Part shown: positions 40,901 to 49,816 of the stretch, one piece after another
Layout: each line of letters starts with the position of its first letter
Position numbering within the stretch: position 1 is the first letter of the stretch
Assembly (NCBI GenBank): GCA_950022655.1
Contig: OX465588.1
Coordinates: 25,096,527 to 25,160,526 of the forward strand
Source of the DNA: Alentia gelatinosa
Lineage: Eukaryota > Annelida > Polychaeta > Phyllodocida > Polynoidae
Length of the DNA stretch: 64,000 nucleotides
Direction of reading: 5' to 3'
Made by a program: the position numbers and the translations under genes
Notes under the pieces: model-generated
The model's database searches: none
Told to the model about the DNA's origin: nothing
What the model saw: the letters and a program-made list of their open reading frames with translations, nothing else

Positions 40901-43900
40901 TTACTGTCCAAGGCCTTGGCCACGGGCAGTAATTTTTCCGAGCCTTACCGAGTAACTTGGACTTTTGCTTACCGGTTTCCCTATACCTATATACCTTCAA
41001 ATATCGATAAAAATGCTTAATTCTTTACCTGAAACACTTCCGAAGCAAATGGCCACCCTTATCGAGTAACCACAACAGCTATTATTTCGTCCCACTGCTG
41101 TATTGTATGACGTGATCAGAGCGGGACGAAAACATCAGAGCAGGACGAAAACATCAGAGCGGGACGAAAACGTCAACCTCGACACATAACTTATTTTTAA
41201 TGCACCCCCCAGCAGCGGTATGTAACTCTAGTTAGTTCAATAATGGGTATATAGGAATATCTGTTATGGGGTATATATAGTAGGGTATCACAATAGTATT
41301 GTCGTAAGGCAACTAAACTTTTGACATATCACGAGAGGTGGAGAACGAAGATTTACCACATACACAATTTCAGCATAATCTTCAATTGTCCCAGAGTTTT
41401 ATGGTATCGACAAATAACAATAAACAAAAAAAACAGAATCTTACCCTACGTTGGCATTTCTCTGTTGGCTACAGAAGTGCAGTGGAGCAGCATGTATCAT
41501 ACTCATTTGTGAACACAAGGCTATACGTGTGGACGGCAGTCTCGTTATCGACATCCAACTAACAATTAACAGTACCCAGGAGGAGGAGATTCCGGTAAAG
41601 GCTTCCCATTCTCTTTTTTCTCTTTTTAACATTTATTGATATTTATTTAGTTTACAGTCATAATAAAAATAAACGTAGTCTAACTTTTCCCTGTGCCTAG
41701 TGCTACAGATAGAACTACTTATGCTTCTATTATATATCTTTAGATTTATATATATATATGCAGTTATACATTAGTTGACTTGGTTTACATAACTGAGGTC
41801 GCGCGTGGTATTTCAATCCATCTATATTTATAACATACATTCATTCAAATCATTTCACCCAGCTACTGAATCATGATGTACTCAAAGTCCCCTCAATTAC
41901 TCGGTTCTTTAGTTACTGTATCAATTTCTATAATGTTCTTAATGTTAGTCTGGTCGCTCGACCTTCTTATTCTATACATCCAGTGGAAGATCTGTCACAA
42001 CCGACAGAACTGGTCGTAATAAACAAAAACAAAAAACAAAATATCATCTGCAATTTGACCTTTTATACATGGTGACCCCGGTCGTCCTACCTTGAGCCAT
42101 ATCAATAAAAAAAAAGCTTATCATCTTTTACAAATGCTGCATATGATTGAACTAGATTTTGTCATTTTACCCATATTAAACGCTCAGGACTATAGGTTTC
42201 TCGGGAAACCTTTCAGCGGTGGAGAGAACAGATCCTCTCCCCATGGACTACTTCGCACATTCCGTGCTAAGCTACTGTACAGATATATATGCAGGTTTCA
42301 ATAAAGATATTGTACCTGAAGTGGCTGGAGTCTGATTTTGTGTTCTAGGATAAGCTAGGTTATACCTCCCAGCTTTATTGAGGATATTCCGAACCAACCC
42401 GTGCGGAGAGTACAAGCACGGGGTAGCGACTCGTCTCAAAACGCTGGATAGGTAGACCAAGCCCCGGTTGTGTGATCACGTACCACTAACCAGCAGTCTG
42501 CTACATACACAATATTACCATGATTTCGATCTGAGTGGCCGTATTCTCCTCGTAGTTGAAGCGTAGTAATACTTCGAGCGATAGCGAGGAGTATTGCGTA
42601 GCGTCAACTACAAGGAGAATACGGCCACTCATATCGAAATCATGGTAATGTTGTATTTATTACTCACTTATTTTTAGATTTAAGCAATAAATATGATCGT
42701 TAGAAAAATTGTCAACGTAATTAAGAAGTTATGTTTGGGACTACATGTACTTTCATCTAAAAAATCTGTATCCTCCTAGGAGGGTACGGCGCTCCGTATC
42801 CTCCTCAGTAGCGATCTGTAATCTCCATAGGCTTAGTATGGAGACTCCGTATCAGGTGGGTAATAAAGAACTATTCCCAAGTACTCTCGACATTGGCTGT
42901 GTTCAGGGTGGCTGGGGCTTGGATAATGACGTGTGGTATTTTCTGAAGTAATATGAACCACCAATGCTCTATAGTCATTGGGAATTCTATGTATACTTTA
43001 ACAAAGATCTCTATTACTTAGTGGTCCTAAAACAGGTGTGGCCTCACCTGGATCCGTCCTTAGCTCAACTCAGCAGGTGGCAAATTGTCGATGAAGATTA
43101 AAACTGATTTCTTACCCGTAGGTCAAGACCCACCTGACAGCAGGATCGGAATTCCTGAGATCAAGCCATACCTCAAAGGTAAGAAGACCTACTCACATAT
43201 ACACACTAACTACATGACACGGCCAGTATTTCCTGACTACTGACGTATATGATTTATATATGTCTGTTAGGAATTGTTTCAATTTTCCATCGGCCGGACT
43301 GATCTGCAGTAGGGACCACCAATCGACTTTTCTGGTATACCAACGCCAGATAAACCTCGTTTCCAATGGCCGACGAAGAGGACATCGACTTTTTGAGTTA
43401 CCCTTAAGGTCTGTCGGTGGTGCCACAGACTATACGTCAGTATCAGTAAATCGGTGTGCGTGCAGTCTATGTAACTCGTTTCCATTGGCCGACAAAAAAC
43501 GGCGGAGTTGCCCTAAACATTTGTCGGTGGTGTCACCGACTGTGTGTTGGTACCAATTTATCATCCACCTAGACAAAGTGTCCATATAAAGCACATAGGT
43601 AGTGTGTATGGACATACCCGGCGCATACGGATATATGTTGTATGCTCCGGGTGGCGCATACGGGAAAATAGTGCGTACGGAAAAATAGTGCATAACCAAA
43701 ACGAACTGATATCGACATGCCACTTGTCCAGAAAAGGTGGATGATAAATACAATATAGACTGGTTTCAGATAGAAGCGATTGTATGCTCCTCGGAGTTGC
43801 CTCTGCGAAATATGCTCGCATCCGCTCGGATATTACTAAGAGGCAACTCCTCGGAGCATACGGCCGCTTGTATCTGAAACCAGTCAATATTGTGTATTTA

Positions 43901-45365
43901 TCGGTCAAGGTACATTGTATGCACTGTTTCTACTGGACTTTCCAGGCACCCAGAGATATTCTCTTGGAGGAGACTCCGTAGTTGGTGGCCTTCTTACCTA
44001 ATCTATACCAAATTTTGTCCGTGAGCATTCTCTGCAGATTTCGTTTTCATTCACCGATCTGGGACCTGTTTCAGTAGTTTCGTGACATGTCTAGATGGAG
44101 TCTGTGACACCATACGGACAGATCACAAGATTGCAATTGATGACATGTGGAGATTCACTCACTTCTCGTAGGAATTAAGCAATGATACTTTAACATGAGT
44201 AGGAGATACATATAACCTACAATCGTTTCAAATATGAAGAAGATTGGCCACTCCGATTTTCTGATATTTGCTAGTCTTTTTCCGCTGTTGCTTGCACTAT
44301 TGGTGCCGCTGTTGATGTCTGTCTAGGCCTAATGTCACAAGACTACTGAAACAGGTCCCTGACGTCGGTGTACCCGAAAAAATCGATGGGTGAACCAAAA
44401 GTGCCACCTAATCGGTCGGCGGTACTAAATGCGATAATCGGTGATCATAATTGGTAGGCAAATATGCCACCCTTTTTTTAAATTCAAGCAATCTAAAGTG
44501 GGTATTTTCAATTGGCAGGTGATGACTTCAGTGCTGTGGGCCCAGCGTTCAGCGTCGTTGCCCGTCTGGGTGGCTCTGGTGTCTGTAACAGCGGGGCTCG
44601 TTGTTCTCTTAGTCCTCATCGGTATTCTATCTGAGGTATCTATGGTTCAAATATAATTATATAGAACTTCACATAGCATTTCACTTGTTCTTACACAAAG
44701 GCTCTGGAACTTATAGGTGCCAAACTAAATCTAGTCCAGAAAAACAACTAACAACTTTCTTCTCTGAAATGTCGATTTTGTGAATCCTCACCTGATATTG
44801 GATAAAGAACACACATCATTAGAAAGTGAATTATATCATAAGATGCCTTATTACGGTTTCGGGTCAATCCCGTCGGTAAAAATCTTTTTTTTTGTTATCC
44901 ATAAATATATTTGTATAGTTTCCATTGATTCACAAGTTGTGTGTTTTAGAAAATCAGGGGCTCGGTGAAAAATCTAGTCTCGTATATAAAGACCCTTTTC
45001 TATTCCTTGCACAAGGGTTATCGTTCGTTAATATTTAAGCTTGTTTACCAAGACTGTCTTAGCTGTCCATAAGGTCGTCCATAAGTTTTGAATTATGTTG
45101 ACCCACATCGTCCTTGGGTCACCTTGGTGTACAGCATTGTGTCTTCACGTACGATCCTAGATTATTCAATGGGGTCCAGGTCCGAGTCATCCTAAAAAGG
45201 GGTATCCTATATTTCATAGGATGTATTTATTCTGTATTGAAAATTAAAATTCCCGTGTTTATTTTCCAACAGTGTGGATTCTTTAAGAGGATGAAGAGAG
45301 AAGAGATGAAGGCGTTGATCAATGCTGAGACGGAAGCATATGAGGACGGTGTGACATACCTTTGA
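16738..45365 (+). CDS. integrin alpha subunit, complete, no I domain
   Basis: The exons are 16738-16919, 20363-20487, 22887-23014, 23434-23658, 24690-24735, 28306-28383, 28935-29008, 30314-30505, 30810-30915, 31832-32041, 33622-33828, 34350-34498, 35319-35435, 36019-36506, 37154-37337, 38486-38554, 40490-40540, 41475-41594, 43122-43178, 44519-44635 and 45273-45365. All phases agree and give 1005 residues, the usual size for an integrin alpha without an I domain. Landmarks are FNLDIDHAEVYSGPDGSYFG after the signal peptide, LLVGAP, GFSAA, DLDLDG (317-322), DINQD (378-382), RFG/RGFGFSL FG-GAP motifs, RRRS (861-864), a transmembrane helix at about 951-973 and CGFFKR at 976-981. It pairs with a beta subunit as an adhesion receptor. 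The start of exon 17 and the exon 2-3 junction are the least certain borders. Confidence 0.92.
18372..18475 (+). mobile_element. possible tRNA-like SINE fragment
   Basis: GATGGATAAGCGC resembles a box A and GGGGTCAGAACCC a degraded box B at tRNA-like spacing. No complete cloverleaf and no recognisable tail. It lies in intron 1 of integrin gene 2. Confidence 0.3.
18511..18761 (-). mobile_element. hairpin family B, copy 5
   Basis: An imperfect hairpin of 18513-18632 (arms AAACCCACTAGATGAAAATA and TATTTTCATCGAGTGGGTTT) is followed by a head that, inverted, reads TATCTCACCCCGGTAT...CTCCATAGGC. The head matches the TATCCTACCCC...CTCCATAGGC head of the other copies. Intronic. Confidence 0.55.
19737..19868. 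repeat. two-copy tandem duplication (~64 bp unit)
   Basis: ACTTTGCCACAATATAT...CAGTACAGAAACAATTCAAT...GTATTTTGCTTATA appears twice in a row with few differences, in intron 1 of integrin gene 2. Confidence 0.8.
20363..24735 (+). other. integrin gene 2 exons 2-5: propeller blades 1-3
   Basis: Exon 2 (20363-20487) gives LLVGAPKASSDYQ...GAVYKCKV...CTQVPFDR. I start exon 3 at 22887, after TTATCTTTCAAG, because that acceptor fits the phase and gives FDRVGN followed by PLKDGQLFGATL, like other alphas (a later AG at 22953 does not fit). Exon 4 (23434-23658) supplies ACAPL, GICY and ELGFSAAISDT. Exon 5 (24690-24735) is only 46 bases and encodes MMLGTPGFNDWTG, the family LGAPG..DWTG motif. Confidence 0.82.
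21325..21682 (-). mobile_element. possible solo LTR
   Basis: On the minus strand the segment begins TGTTACAAATGTAGGGACC, has a TATA-like TATATATAAGAGG about 200 bases in, then a G/C-rich stretch, and ends in GGGTTAACCA. This TG...CA layout resembles an LTR, but I find no clear target-site duplication and no flanking retroviral genes. The boundaries are guesses. It lies in intron 2 of integrin gene 2. Confidence 0.3.
25303..25601 (-). mobile_element. MITE family A, copy 2
   Basis: A 299 bp copy in reverse orientation, ends GGGTACTGTTTCAGTAG and CTACTGAAACAGGTCCC. Very similar to copy 4 (44061). It lies in intron 5 of integrin gene 2. Confidence 0.8.
25602..28305. other. intron 5 remainder, no gene recognised
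   Basis: Two minus-strand open frames (25577-25789 and 25786-26082) and one at 27286-27603 are unusually long for this AT-rich DNA. They show no motif I can name and may be decayed transposon coding sequence. A G-run lies at about 26662. Confidence 0.35.
28306..33828 (+). other. integrin gene 2 exons 6-11: propeller blades 3-7 and thigh start
   Basis: Exon 7 gives GYAVGFGRFYGQRQSFVASAPR, where related alphas have an acidic calcium loop; here the aspartates are missing. Exon 8 has an intact loop DLDLDGIEE (317-325). Exons 9-10 form DINQDQYPD (378-386), also intact, followed by LAVGAPF. Exons 10-11 give GFGFSLHGLKSPGLAGVAVGAY, with no aspartates in the expected blade-7 loop. Exon 11 continues into RVRMVV, the usual entry to the thigh domain. 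Confidence 0.85.
32516..32622. repeat. three-unit tandem repeat (GGAGGCATCTTC)
   Basis: Units of about 45 bp containing CAGGGGAATG and GGAGGCATCTTC are repeated with few changes. Located in intron 10 of integrin gene 2. Confidence 0.7.
34881..34894. repeat. poly-C tract
   Basis: A run of about 14 C residues in intron 12 of integrin gene 2. Confidence 0.85.
36926..37118. mobile_element. inverted-repeat element G just upstream of exon 15
   Basis: The left arm GGCCCGTTTCATTTGGCCGA and right arm TTTGCCAATGGAAAGAGGCC are inverted copies, about 35-40 bp with mismatches. Single arms of the same family occur at 130-205, 43354-43433 and 43475-43543. The right end is only 35 bp from the exon 15 start at 37154. 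Confidence 0.6.
37690..37965 (-). mobile_element. degraded tRNA-derived SINE
   Basis: On the minus strand GGTTAGTCGAGCAGTGGTTAG (box-A-like) is followed about 40 bases on by GGGGTCGCAAGTGCCGATCC (box-B-like), as in tRNA-derived SINEs. The body after it is unrelated. Located in intron 15 of integrin gene 2. Confidence 0.45.
38562..38834 (-). mobile_element. hairpin family B, copy 1, abutting a splice donor
   Basis: The hairpin arms are 38566-38603 and 38670-38705 (ATCGCGAAATTTCATAT against ATATGAAATTTCGTGAT). The inverted head ends TCTATGGAGATT...GGGGTAGGATA. The stem starts only about 10 bases after the exon 16 donor at 38555. Confidence 0.65.
38990..39276 (+). pseudogene. LINE reverse-transcriptase C-terminal relic
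   Basis: An open stretch reads YYKYFGVTIDKWL, then KRQLGLFYIRVD, resembling the K-Y-L-G-V-x-I-D-x-x-L block and following helix of non-LTR retrotransposon reverse transcriptases. It ends in TAA at about 39276. No complete element surrounds it. Intron 16 of integrin gene 2. Confidence 0.35.
39334..39630 (+). mobile_element. MITE family A, copy 3
   Basis: Same orientation and interior as copy 1; the right end is CTACTAAAACAGGTCCC. Intron 16 of integrin gene 2. Confidence 0.8.
39697..40020. repeat. repeat with GCGTTTACACTAGAC blocks
   Basis: CTGCGTTTACACTAGACGAC at the left and TTGGCGTTTACACTAGAC near 39990 are direct copies, with ACTAGACGACTT in between. The block resembles the terminus of the element at 55824-56681 (CCCGGCGTTTACACT). 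Boundaries unclear. Confidence 0.4.
40857..40977. repeat. long near-perfect hairpin
   Basis: Arms 40857-40912 and 40924-40977 pair over about 54 bp with few mismatches (GGTAAGGCTCGGAAA against TTTTCCGAGCCTTACC). The short loop region contains the palindrome CCAAGGCCTTGG. It lies in intron 17, about 320 bp after exon 17. Confidence 0.85.
41120..41180. repeat. GAGCGGGACGAAAAC short tandem repeat
   Basis: Three 20 bp units of ATCAGAGCGGGACGAAAAC, one with a C to A-type change in the G run, in intron 17 of integrin gene 2. Confidence 0.8.
42520..42650. repeat. palindrome D
   Basis: Arms with ATTACCATGATTTCGAT and ATCGAAATCATGGTAAT flank GGCCGTATTCTCCTCGTAG and its complement. The inner block resembles palindrome C-b (GTATGCTCCTCGGAGTTG), so C-b and D may be divergent members of one group. 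Intron 18 of integrin gene 2. Confidence 0.75.
43354..43543. repeat. two direct copies of the element G arm
   Basis: CTCGTTTCCAATGGCCGACG...GTCGGTGGTGCCAC (43354-43433) and CTCGTTTCCATTGGCCGAC...GTCGGTGGTGTCAC (43475-43543) are direct repeats. A reversed relative lies at 130-205. Confidence 0.65.
43558..43749. mobile_element. inverted-repeat element C-a, copy 2
   Basis: Same TTTATCATCCACCT ends and interior as 13811-13999, followed at once by palindrome C-b copy 2. Confidence 0.65.
43751..43893. repeat. palindrome C-b, copy 2
   Basis: A near-perfect hairpin: CAATATAGACTGGTTTCAG...GTATGCTCCTCGGAGTTG pairs with CAACTCCTCGGAGCATAC...CTGAAACCAGTCAATATTG. Intron 19 of integrin gene 2. Confidence 0.8.
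44061..44359 (-). mobile_element. MITE family A, copy 4
   Basis: A 299 bp copy with perfect outer ends GGGACCTGTTTCAGTAG and CTACTGAAACAGGTCCC, in the intron before the transmembrane exon of integrin gene 2. Confidence 0.85.
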
Positions 45366-45387
45366 CGAGCTGCTAATATTCTCTGTT

Positions 45388-45680
45388 TATCCTACCCCTA
45401 ATATAAAATCCCATAGGCTTAGCATTGAGTTGCCGTATGCCACGCTGACTGGCATATGGAGTTTCATATGCCACTAGTGGCATACAGAATTGTTATCACA
45501 TAATATTCCAAAATCGAGGAGACGGGGTAGGATAAAATCAAAACCTGATTCGTTTTAATCTTGGACACAGCATTCCACTCCTGGAGTTTTGGCTCCGGAC
45601 TTCACTCGGCTTCGCCTCATGAAGTCACTATGTCAAACTCCAGTTGTGGCATACGGTGGCCAAGATTAAAACTCATCCAG
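45388..45680 (+). mobile_element. hairpin family B, copy 2, just after the integrin stop codon
   Basis: The head TATCCTACCCCTAATATAAA...CATAGGCTTAGCATT starts 23 bases after TGA 45363-45365. It is followed by a hairpin whose outer arms are GTTTTAATCTTGG and CCAAGATTAAAAC. Confidence 0.7.
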
Positions 45681-46004
45681 TTTTATGATAGTAGAAAGCA
45701 TATGGATCGGAAGCCAAGATGTGTATTCTGACTAGTGTACAGTGCACAGATTCCCTCTAGTGCGATGCATTACACAGAGCTAATGGCAATAACATGGATA
45801 TATGGTGAGACATATCAGTACTGGCAACTGAAATAACTTAGTATACCAATCTGTGATATCAGTAATAGATGAGTATTGTACAGAACATATATATACACAG
45901 TTTATGATGTAGAATGTGCATTCCATGAGGATACAAAATATTGCAGTTCTTTTACAGCTAGTACTGTGTAGAAATCTAAGTTGTTTGCGAATTTACGATA
46001 TGTA

Positions 46005-46172
46005 TACCCATGTCGTGTATATTGTAAATACGCACCGTTTCGCCACAAAAGGTGAAAATACAATACGGAACACTATTCCGTACGGCAAACTCGATGACTC
46101 GATGATAATTTACGGTTTGTACGGTAAATTATCATCTCGTTTTGTAGCTTGTACAGCATGGTCAGTTCGTTT
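46005..46172. mobile_element. CCATGCTGTAC-ended element, copy 2
   Basis: Shorter relative of 15343-15655: CCCATGTCGTGTA at left, TACAGCATGG at right, and an inner hairpin GATAATTTACGG / CCGTAAATTATC-type. Confidence 0.5.
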
Positions 46173-46212
46173 TTTTATAAGTATGGCATCTATGAAGGAA
46201 CTGCATCGAGAC

Positions 46213-46413
46213 ATGTAGAAGGTTAAGGTACGTCACACGTTTTGGTTGCATAGTGATTTGACGAGGTGAAGGCGAACCCAAAACAAGTGGGGTACCTTAA
46301 CCATCTATGGGTCGAGTGCGGTTCAGATTCCATCTCACTCCATCTCAGATACATTAGAATATTAAAGAAATGTATACATACTAACCGGTGAAATTGATAT
46401 CGGGGGTGAGATA
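46213..46413 (-). mobile_element. hairpin family B, copy 6 (weak)
   Basis: The hairpin arms GGTTAAGGTACGTCACACG and GTGGGGTACCTTAACC are followed by GATATCGGGGGTGAGATA, like the head of copy 5. Confidence 0.4.
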
Positions 46414-47248
46414 AAGATTCTGATGTCATCGATGCGTCCTTTTAAGTATCCTAATAGGTTGAATGGTTGTCCTGGAAATACTAACAATTAACCTCACTAA
46501 AATGATGTATTTATTGATGTATTTTCATAAAAGCAAGAGTACAGTCATTGATTATGCTTACAGCTCTTTCCTGAATGGTTCGGAAGACCTTGCACAAATA
46601 TCTAATCCAGTTTGATCGGGTATAATTCTGTTAATTCCGGCAGAAAGCATTCGTTTGTATGAATTATTTGACATACCTACACAAAGTGTCAAAATGGATT
46701 TGATCTTACAGTTAGTAGTAGGTGCACCCAACTAACCATGTCTCAAACATCCAGCATGGACTAATTATATTGATAAAGCCCATAAGGCTGGTACGTTCCT
46801 GGATAGTCAATGAATATTTACAACAAAGGATTATGATGTATATAGTCTTACTGGTTTTAATCACGATTTGACTGCTGGGGGAGTTCTATCATTCAAACTT
46901 GTATTACCATGTCAGTGCGGCCAAATACCTATACAATTAAAGTTATTACAATATTAATACTACAAATGTAATTTTTTTATGTGTATATGGTGACAATTTT
47001 TTATAAGGATGATGTCATCACTTTTTGTAGAGGCCACACTGGTCATGACTTTGGTTTTCCCCATACTTGGACCGAATTACTTAGGTCATACATCGTTACA
47101 ATTGCTGCTGATGTAATGCTGTACATATAAAGTCTATGTTACGTTGGCAAATACGTATGTGATCGAATTCAATTGGTAGGCCTCTCTCCTACCGAATCAT
47201 CTGCTGACTTCATACATCTGACGTGTTGAATATACAGGCAATGTTCCT

Positions 47249-47563
47249 TGCCCCAGTCACACTGGCGTAAAAAACGGCGTTTTTCCGTGTACGCACCTCT
47301 ACGGTCTTCTACGCATTTTGAAATTTACAAATGCGCCGCAATGCGCGGGAAAACGCGGAGATGCGTAAATGAAAGTCGGAATGCGCCGAAAAACGCCACA
47401 ATACGTACAAAAGCGTAAAGAAGGGTTGATGAACGTTGAGAAGCGTACTAAAACGTTGAAGGAAAGCAAACAAATGCGTTCCAAATCCGTAGCTAATACG
47501 TACTCCCCACCAATTTAAATACGTAGATGAAACGCCGAAATTTACGCCAGTGTGACTGGGGCA
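47249..47563. mobile_element. 315 bp element with TGCCCCAGTCACACTGG ends
   Basis: Perfect terminal inverted repeats of 23 bp (TGCCCCAGTCACACTGGCG... and its complement). The body is full of AATGCG, AAACGC and TACGC steps in both orientations. No coding capacity. Probably a MITE. Confidence 0.8.
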
Positions 47564-48067
47564 TTAAAAAGCTGATTTCGCCAGGCCGACATCAATCTGG
47601 CATTTCTTAGACAAAGCAATCGGCTATATCATCTCCAATCTTGCACATTCATTTTTCCGTCAGGGATGGCATGGATGTCGAAGCGATATTCATTCCCCAA
47701 ATATGGGTCTTGGCTACTAGACTTAGAGCCATCATTTTGCTGAGAATCCTCTTTTGGTGAACACCCACTGAATACAGACAAGAGGTGACACACATCATTA
47801 GAAAATGGGGATATTTTCCTCAAATTTTGAATACTTCTTCTATTTCTATAGCTATGTTTATAGAGAAGAACCTTTTGTTGAAACCCTACCTCATAGGTTC
47901 CATTACGCAATTATTATGACAAGTCTCTAGGGTAAAATTATGGGTTGAGGTAACAAGTTCCAACCCGACCTGATACGTCCTCAAAATCAAATAAAGACCA
48001 AAGGCGTCCTCAAAATCAAGTAAAGACCAATGGCTTCCGAAAAGGTAATCACTTTACACATGACTGA

Positions 48068-48437
48068 AGCGCCAAATCCACTAAGGCGATTTTACATGCG
48101 AATTTGCTTTCGCAGACATTCGCAGACCATCGCAGACCATCGCTCAGTCCCATGAAATTCACATGAAAAATCGCTTTAGTGGATCACGCCATCGCATGGA
48201 ATTCGCATGATGAGCGCATGGCTCATGCGAATTCTCATGGATATGCGAATGCCTTGCGACAATATCTAACTTATTTGATATTATCGCATGTGATTTGCAC
48301 AGTCGCATGTATTCTGTTCTGTCGCAGTAGTGGATCTGGTGTTTGCACGGCATTCGCAACAATCGCACAGTCACACAGTCGCATGGATCGCAGACGCATT
48401 CGCTTGAAAATTCTGTCGCCGTAGTGGATTTGGCGCT
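48068..48437. mobile_element. 370 bp element with AGCGCCAAATCCACTA ends
   Basis: Terminal inverted repeats AGCGCCAAATCCACTA and TAGTGGATTTGGCGCT, with internal copies of TAGTGGAT and many short TCGCAGAC / TCGCATG blocks. Probably a MITE built of repeated motifs, like the one at 12854. Confidence 0.75.
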
Positions 48438-49090
48438 GGAGGCTACTTGAGTGATTATCATGAATCTGAAAATACTCTTTGTTATCATCATCATTGTCAT
48501 TATGATTTAACGAGAAGGACAGGCCCTCATGGTCATATCTTTAAGGAATAAAAACATAAATTCACATGCCTTGTTCTTATTGTATGAGAATTATTTGAAT
48601 GTGTTAACATTTTTTATTTTGTCATACATACATTGAAATGTCATATTAATGAAGAAACCAACAAGTTTTGGTCAAAATCGTCGTGCTCCACAAGTTTGAC
48701 GTCGTGCTCCACAAGTTTGATGGTTCCATTGTTAACTGAGGAACAGGTTGACTATTGATAGCGAGTAACAGGCGATTTAATAATGTTTCATTTGTATTTA
48801 AGATAATCTATATTTGCATTTCACTAGGAGATGGCATAAATGAATGTATGGTGTATAGTTCATGAGTCTTTGTTGGCATATTCTTTCAAAACTTGCTAAG
48901 CTGGGGCGAAGTTGGGGGTCTAGTGGCTCAGTCTGCATTGGGCGTTTCATAATCTTGGATCGTACATGAAGAACCTTTTCTGGTCCTCGTAACCAAAATG
49001 TAACTTTCATGGAAGACCTGCCTATGGCTGAATGAATAAAGTTTTCAAAACAAAAAGAATCCTCGCATTCTCCATAAGCAGCTAGGTGCA

Positions 49091-49816
49091 GTGTAAGAAG
49101 GGGGGCGTTGGTCAGGGTGGAGAGATTTGTTTCCATCGAAATAGGTAGACGGGTTATGGTGCAGCATCAGTTGTGGAAGAACAATTTTAGTTGAATGGTG
49201 GGGAATTACTTATGGTGCGTTTTGGAAGATTTCAGATATCGCTACAACGCAGGCCGGAGCTTGGAGAGTGCCAGGCAGAAGATGACTAGGAGTATAAGAC
49301 GGATGAGGAGGTGTAGGTGTCAAGTTACGTTAGCAGACTGAGGTTGAGCGGTTTGATGCTCAATCGCTTCTTAATCGTCCAAATTGGCCATTCTGCTGAT
49401 ATATCCAGATTCAGAGTAACAGAAGACTGGGTAGGCATTGTGAGCAGGGGAGGCATGGGTGGAGATTTTGCAGAGGGCATAAGTGGAGAGAAGGGGGGCC
49501 ATCACACTCAGGATAGTTGAGTGTGGCGAAGAGCAGGTGGAAGATGGTAGGACGTAGCAGGAAATAGAGTGTAGCAATTGGATAGATATGTAGGTGGACT
49601 TCATGTGAGTTTTATAGGACCACTGGACCAAGAGCATTTTCTATAGGCAGGGAGGTGGAGTGTAACGAGGGGGGAGGGGCATTGTTCAGCGTGGAGAGAT
49701 TTGGGTATTGTTAAATCCGCAGGAATTAGCAGCAGAAGACTGGGTAGGTATTGTGAGCAGGGGGGGCATGGGTGGGGATTTCACAGAGAGCATAAGTGGA
49801 AGGGGGGCCATCTAAG
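49091..49816. repeat. interspersed direct duplication in a purine-rich tract
   Basis: GAAGACTGGGTAGGCATTGTG...GGCATAAGTGGA at 49422-49513 recurs at 49734-49816. AGGGGGGCGTTGGTCAGGGTGGAGAG at about 49098 has a relative at about 49667. The whole 48780-50640 stretch is G-rich on the plus strand. Confidence 0.6.

Larger units (their letters stand above)
40490..45365 (+). other. integrin gene 2 exons 17-21: furin site, calf-2, membrane helix, tail
   Basis: Exon 17 (start uncertain, 40471 or 40490; only 40490 fits phase 0) encodes RRRSS, a likely furin cleavage site, and ends YITL. It joins KCSGAACIILICEHKAI in exon 18, matching the calf-2 cysteine motif. Exon 19 (43122-43178) is a 19-codon linker. 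Exon 20 gives LPVWVALVSVTAGLVVLLVL, the transmembrane helix. Exon 21 reads CGFFKRMKREEMKALINAETEA and ends at TGA 45363-45365, giving a tail of about 30 residues. Confidence 0.85.

Noticed and set aside
13814..43908. Similar minus-strand peptides at 13814-14073 and 43430-43908, suggesting a conserved small protein
   Set aside because: The similarity is a DNA repeat (elements C-a and C-b). Two frames are equally alike, and the frames change length between copies.
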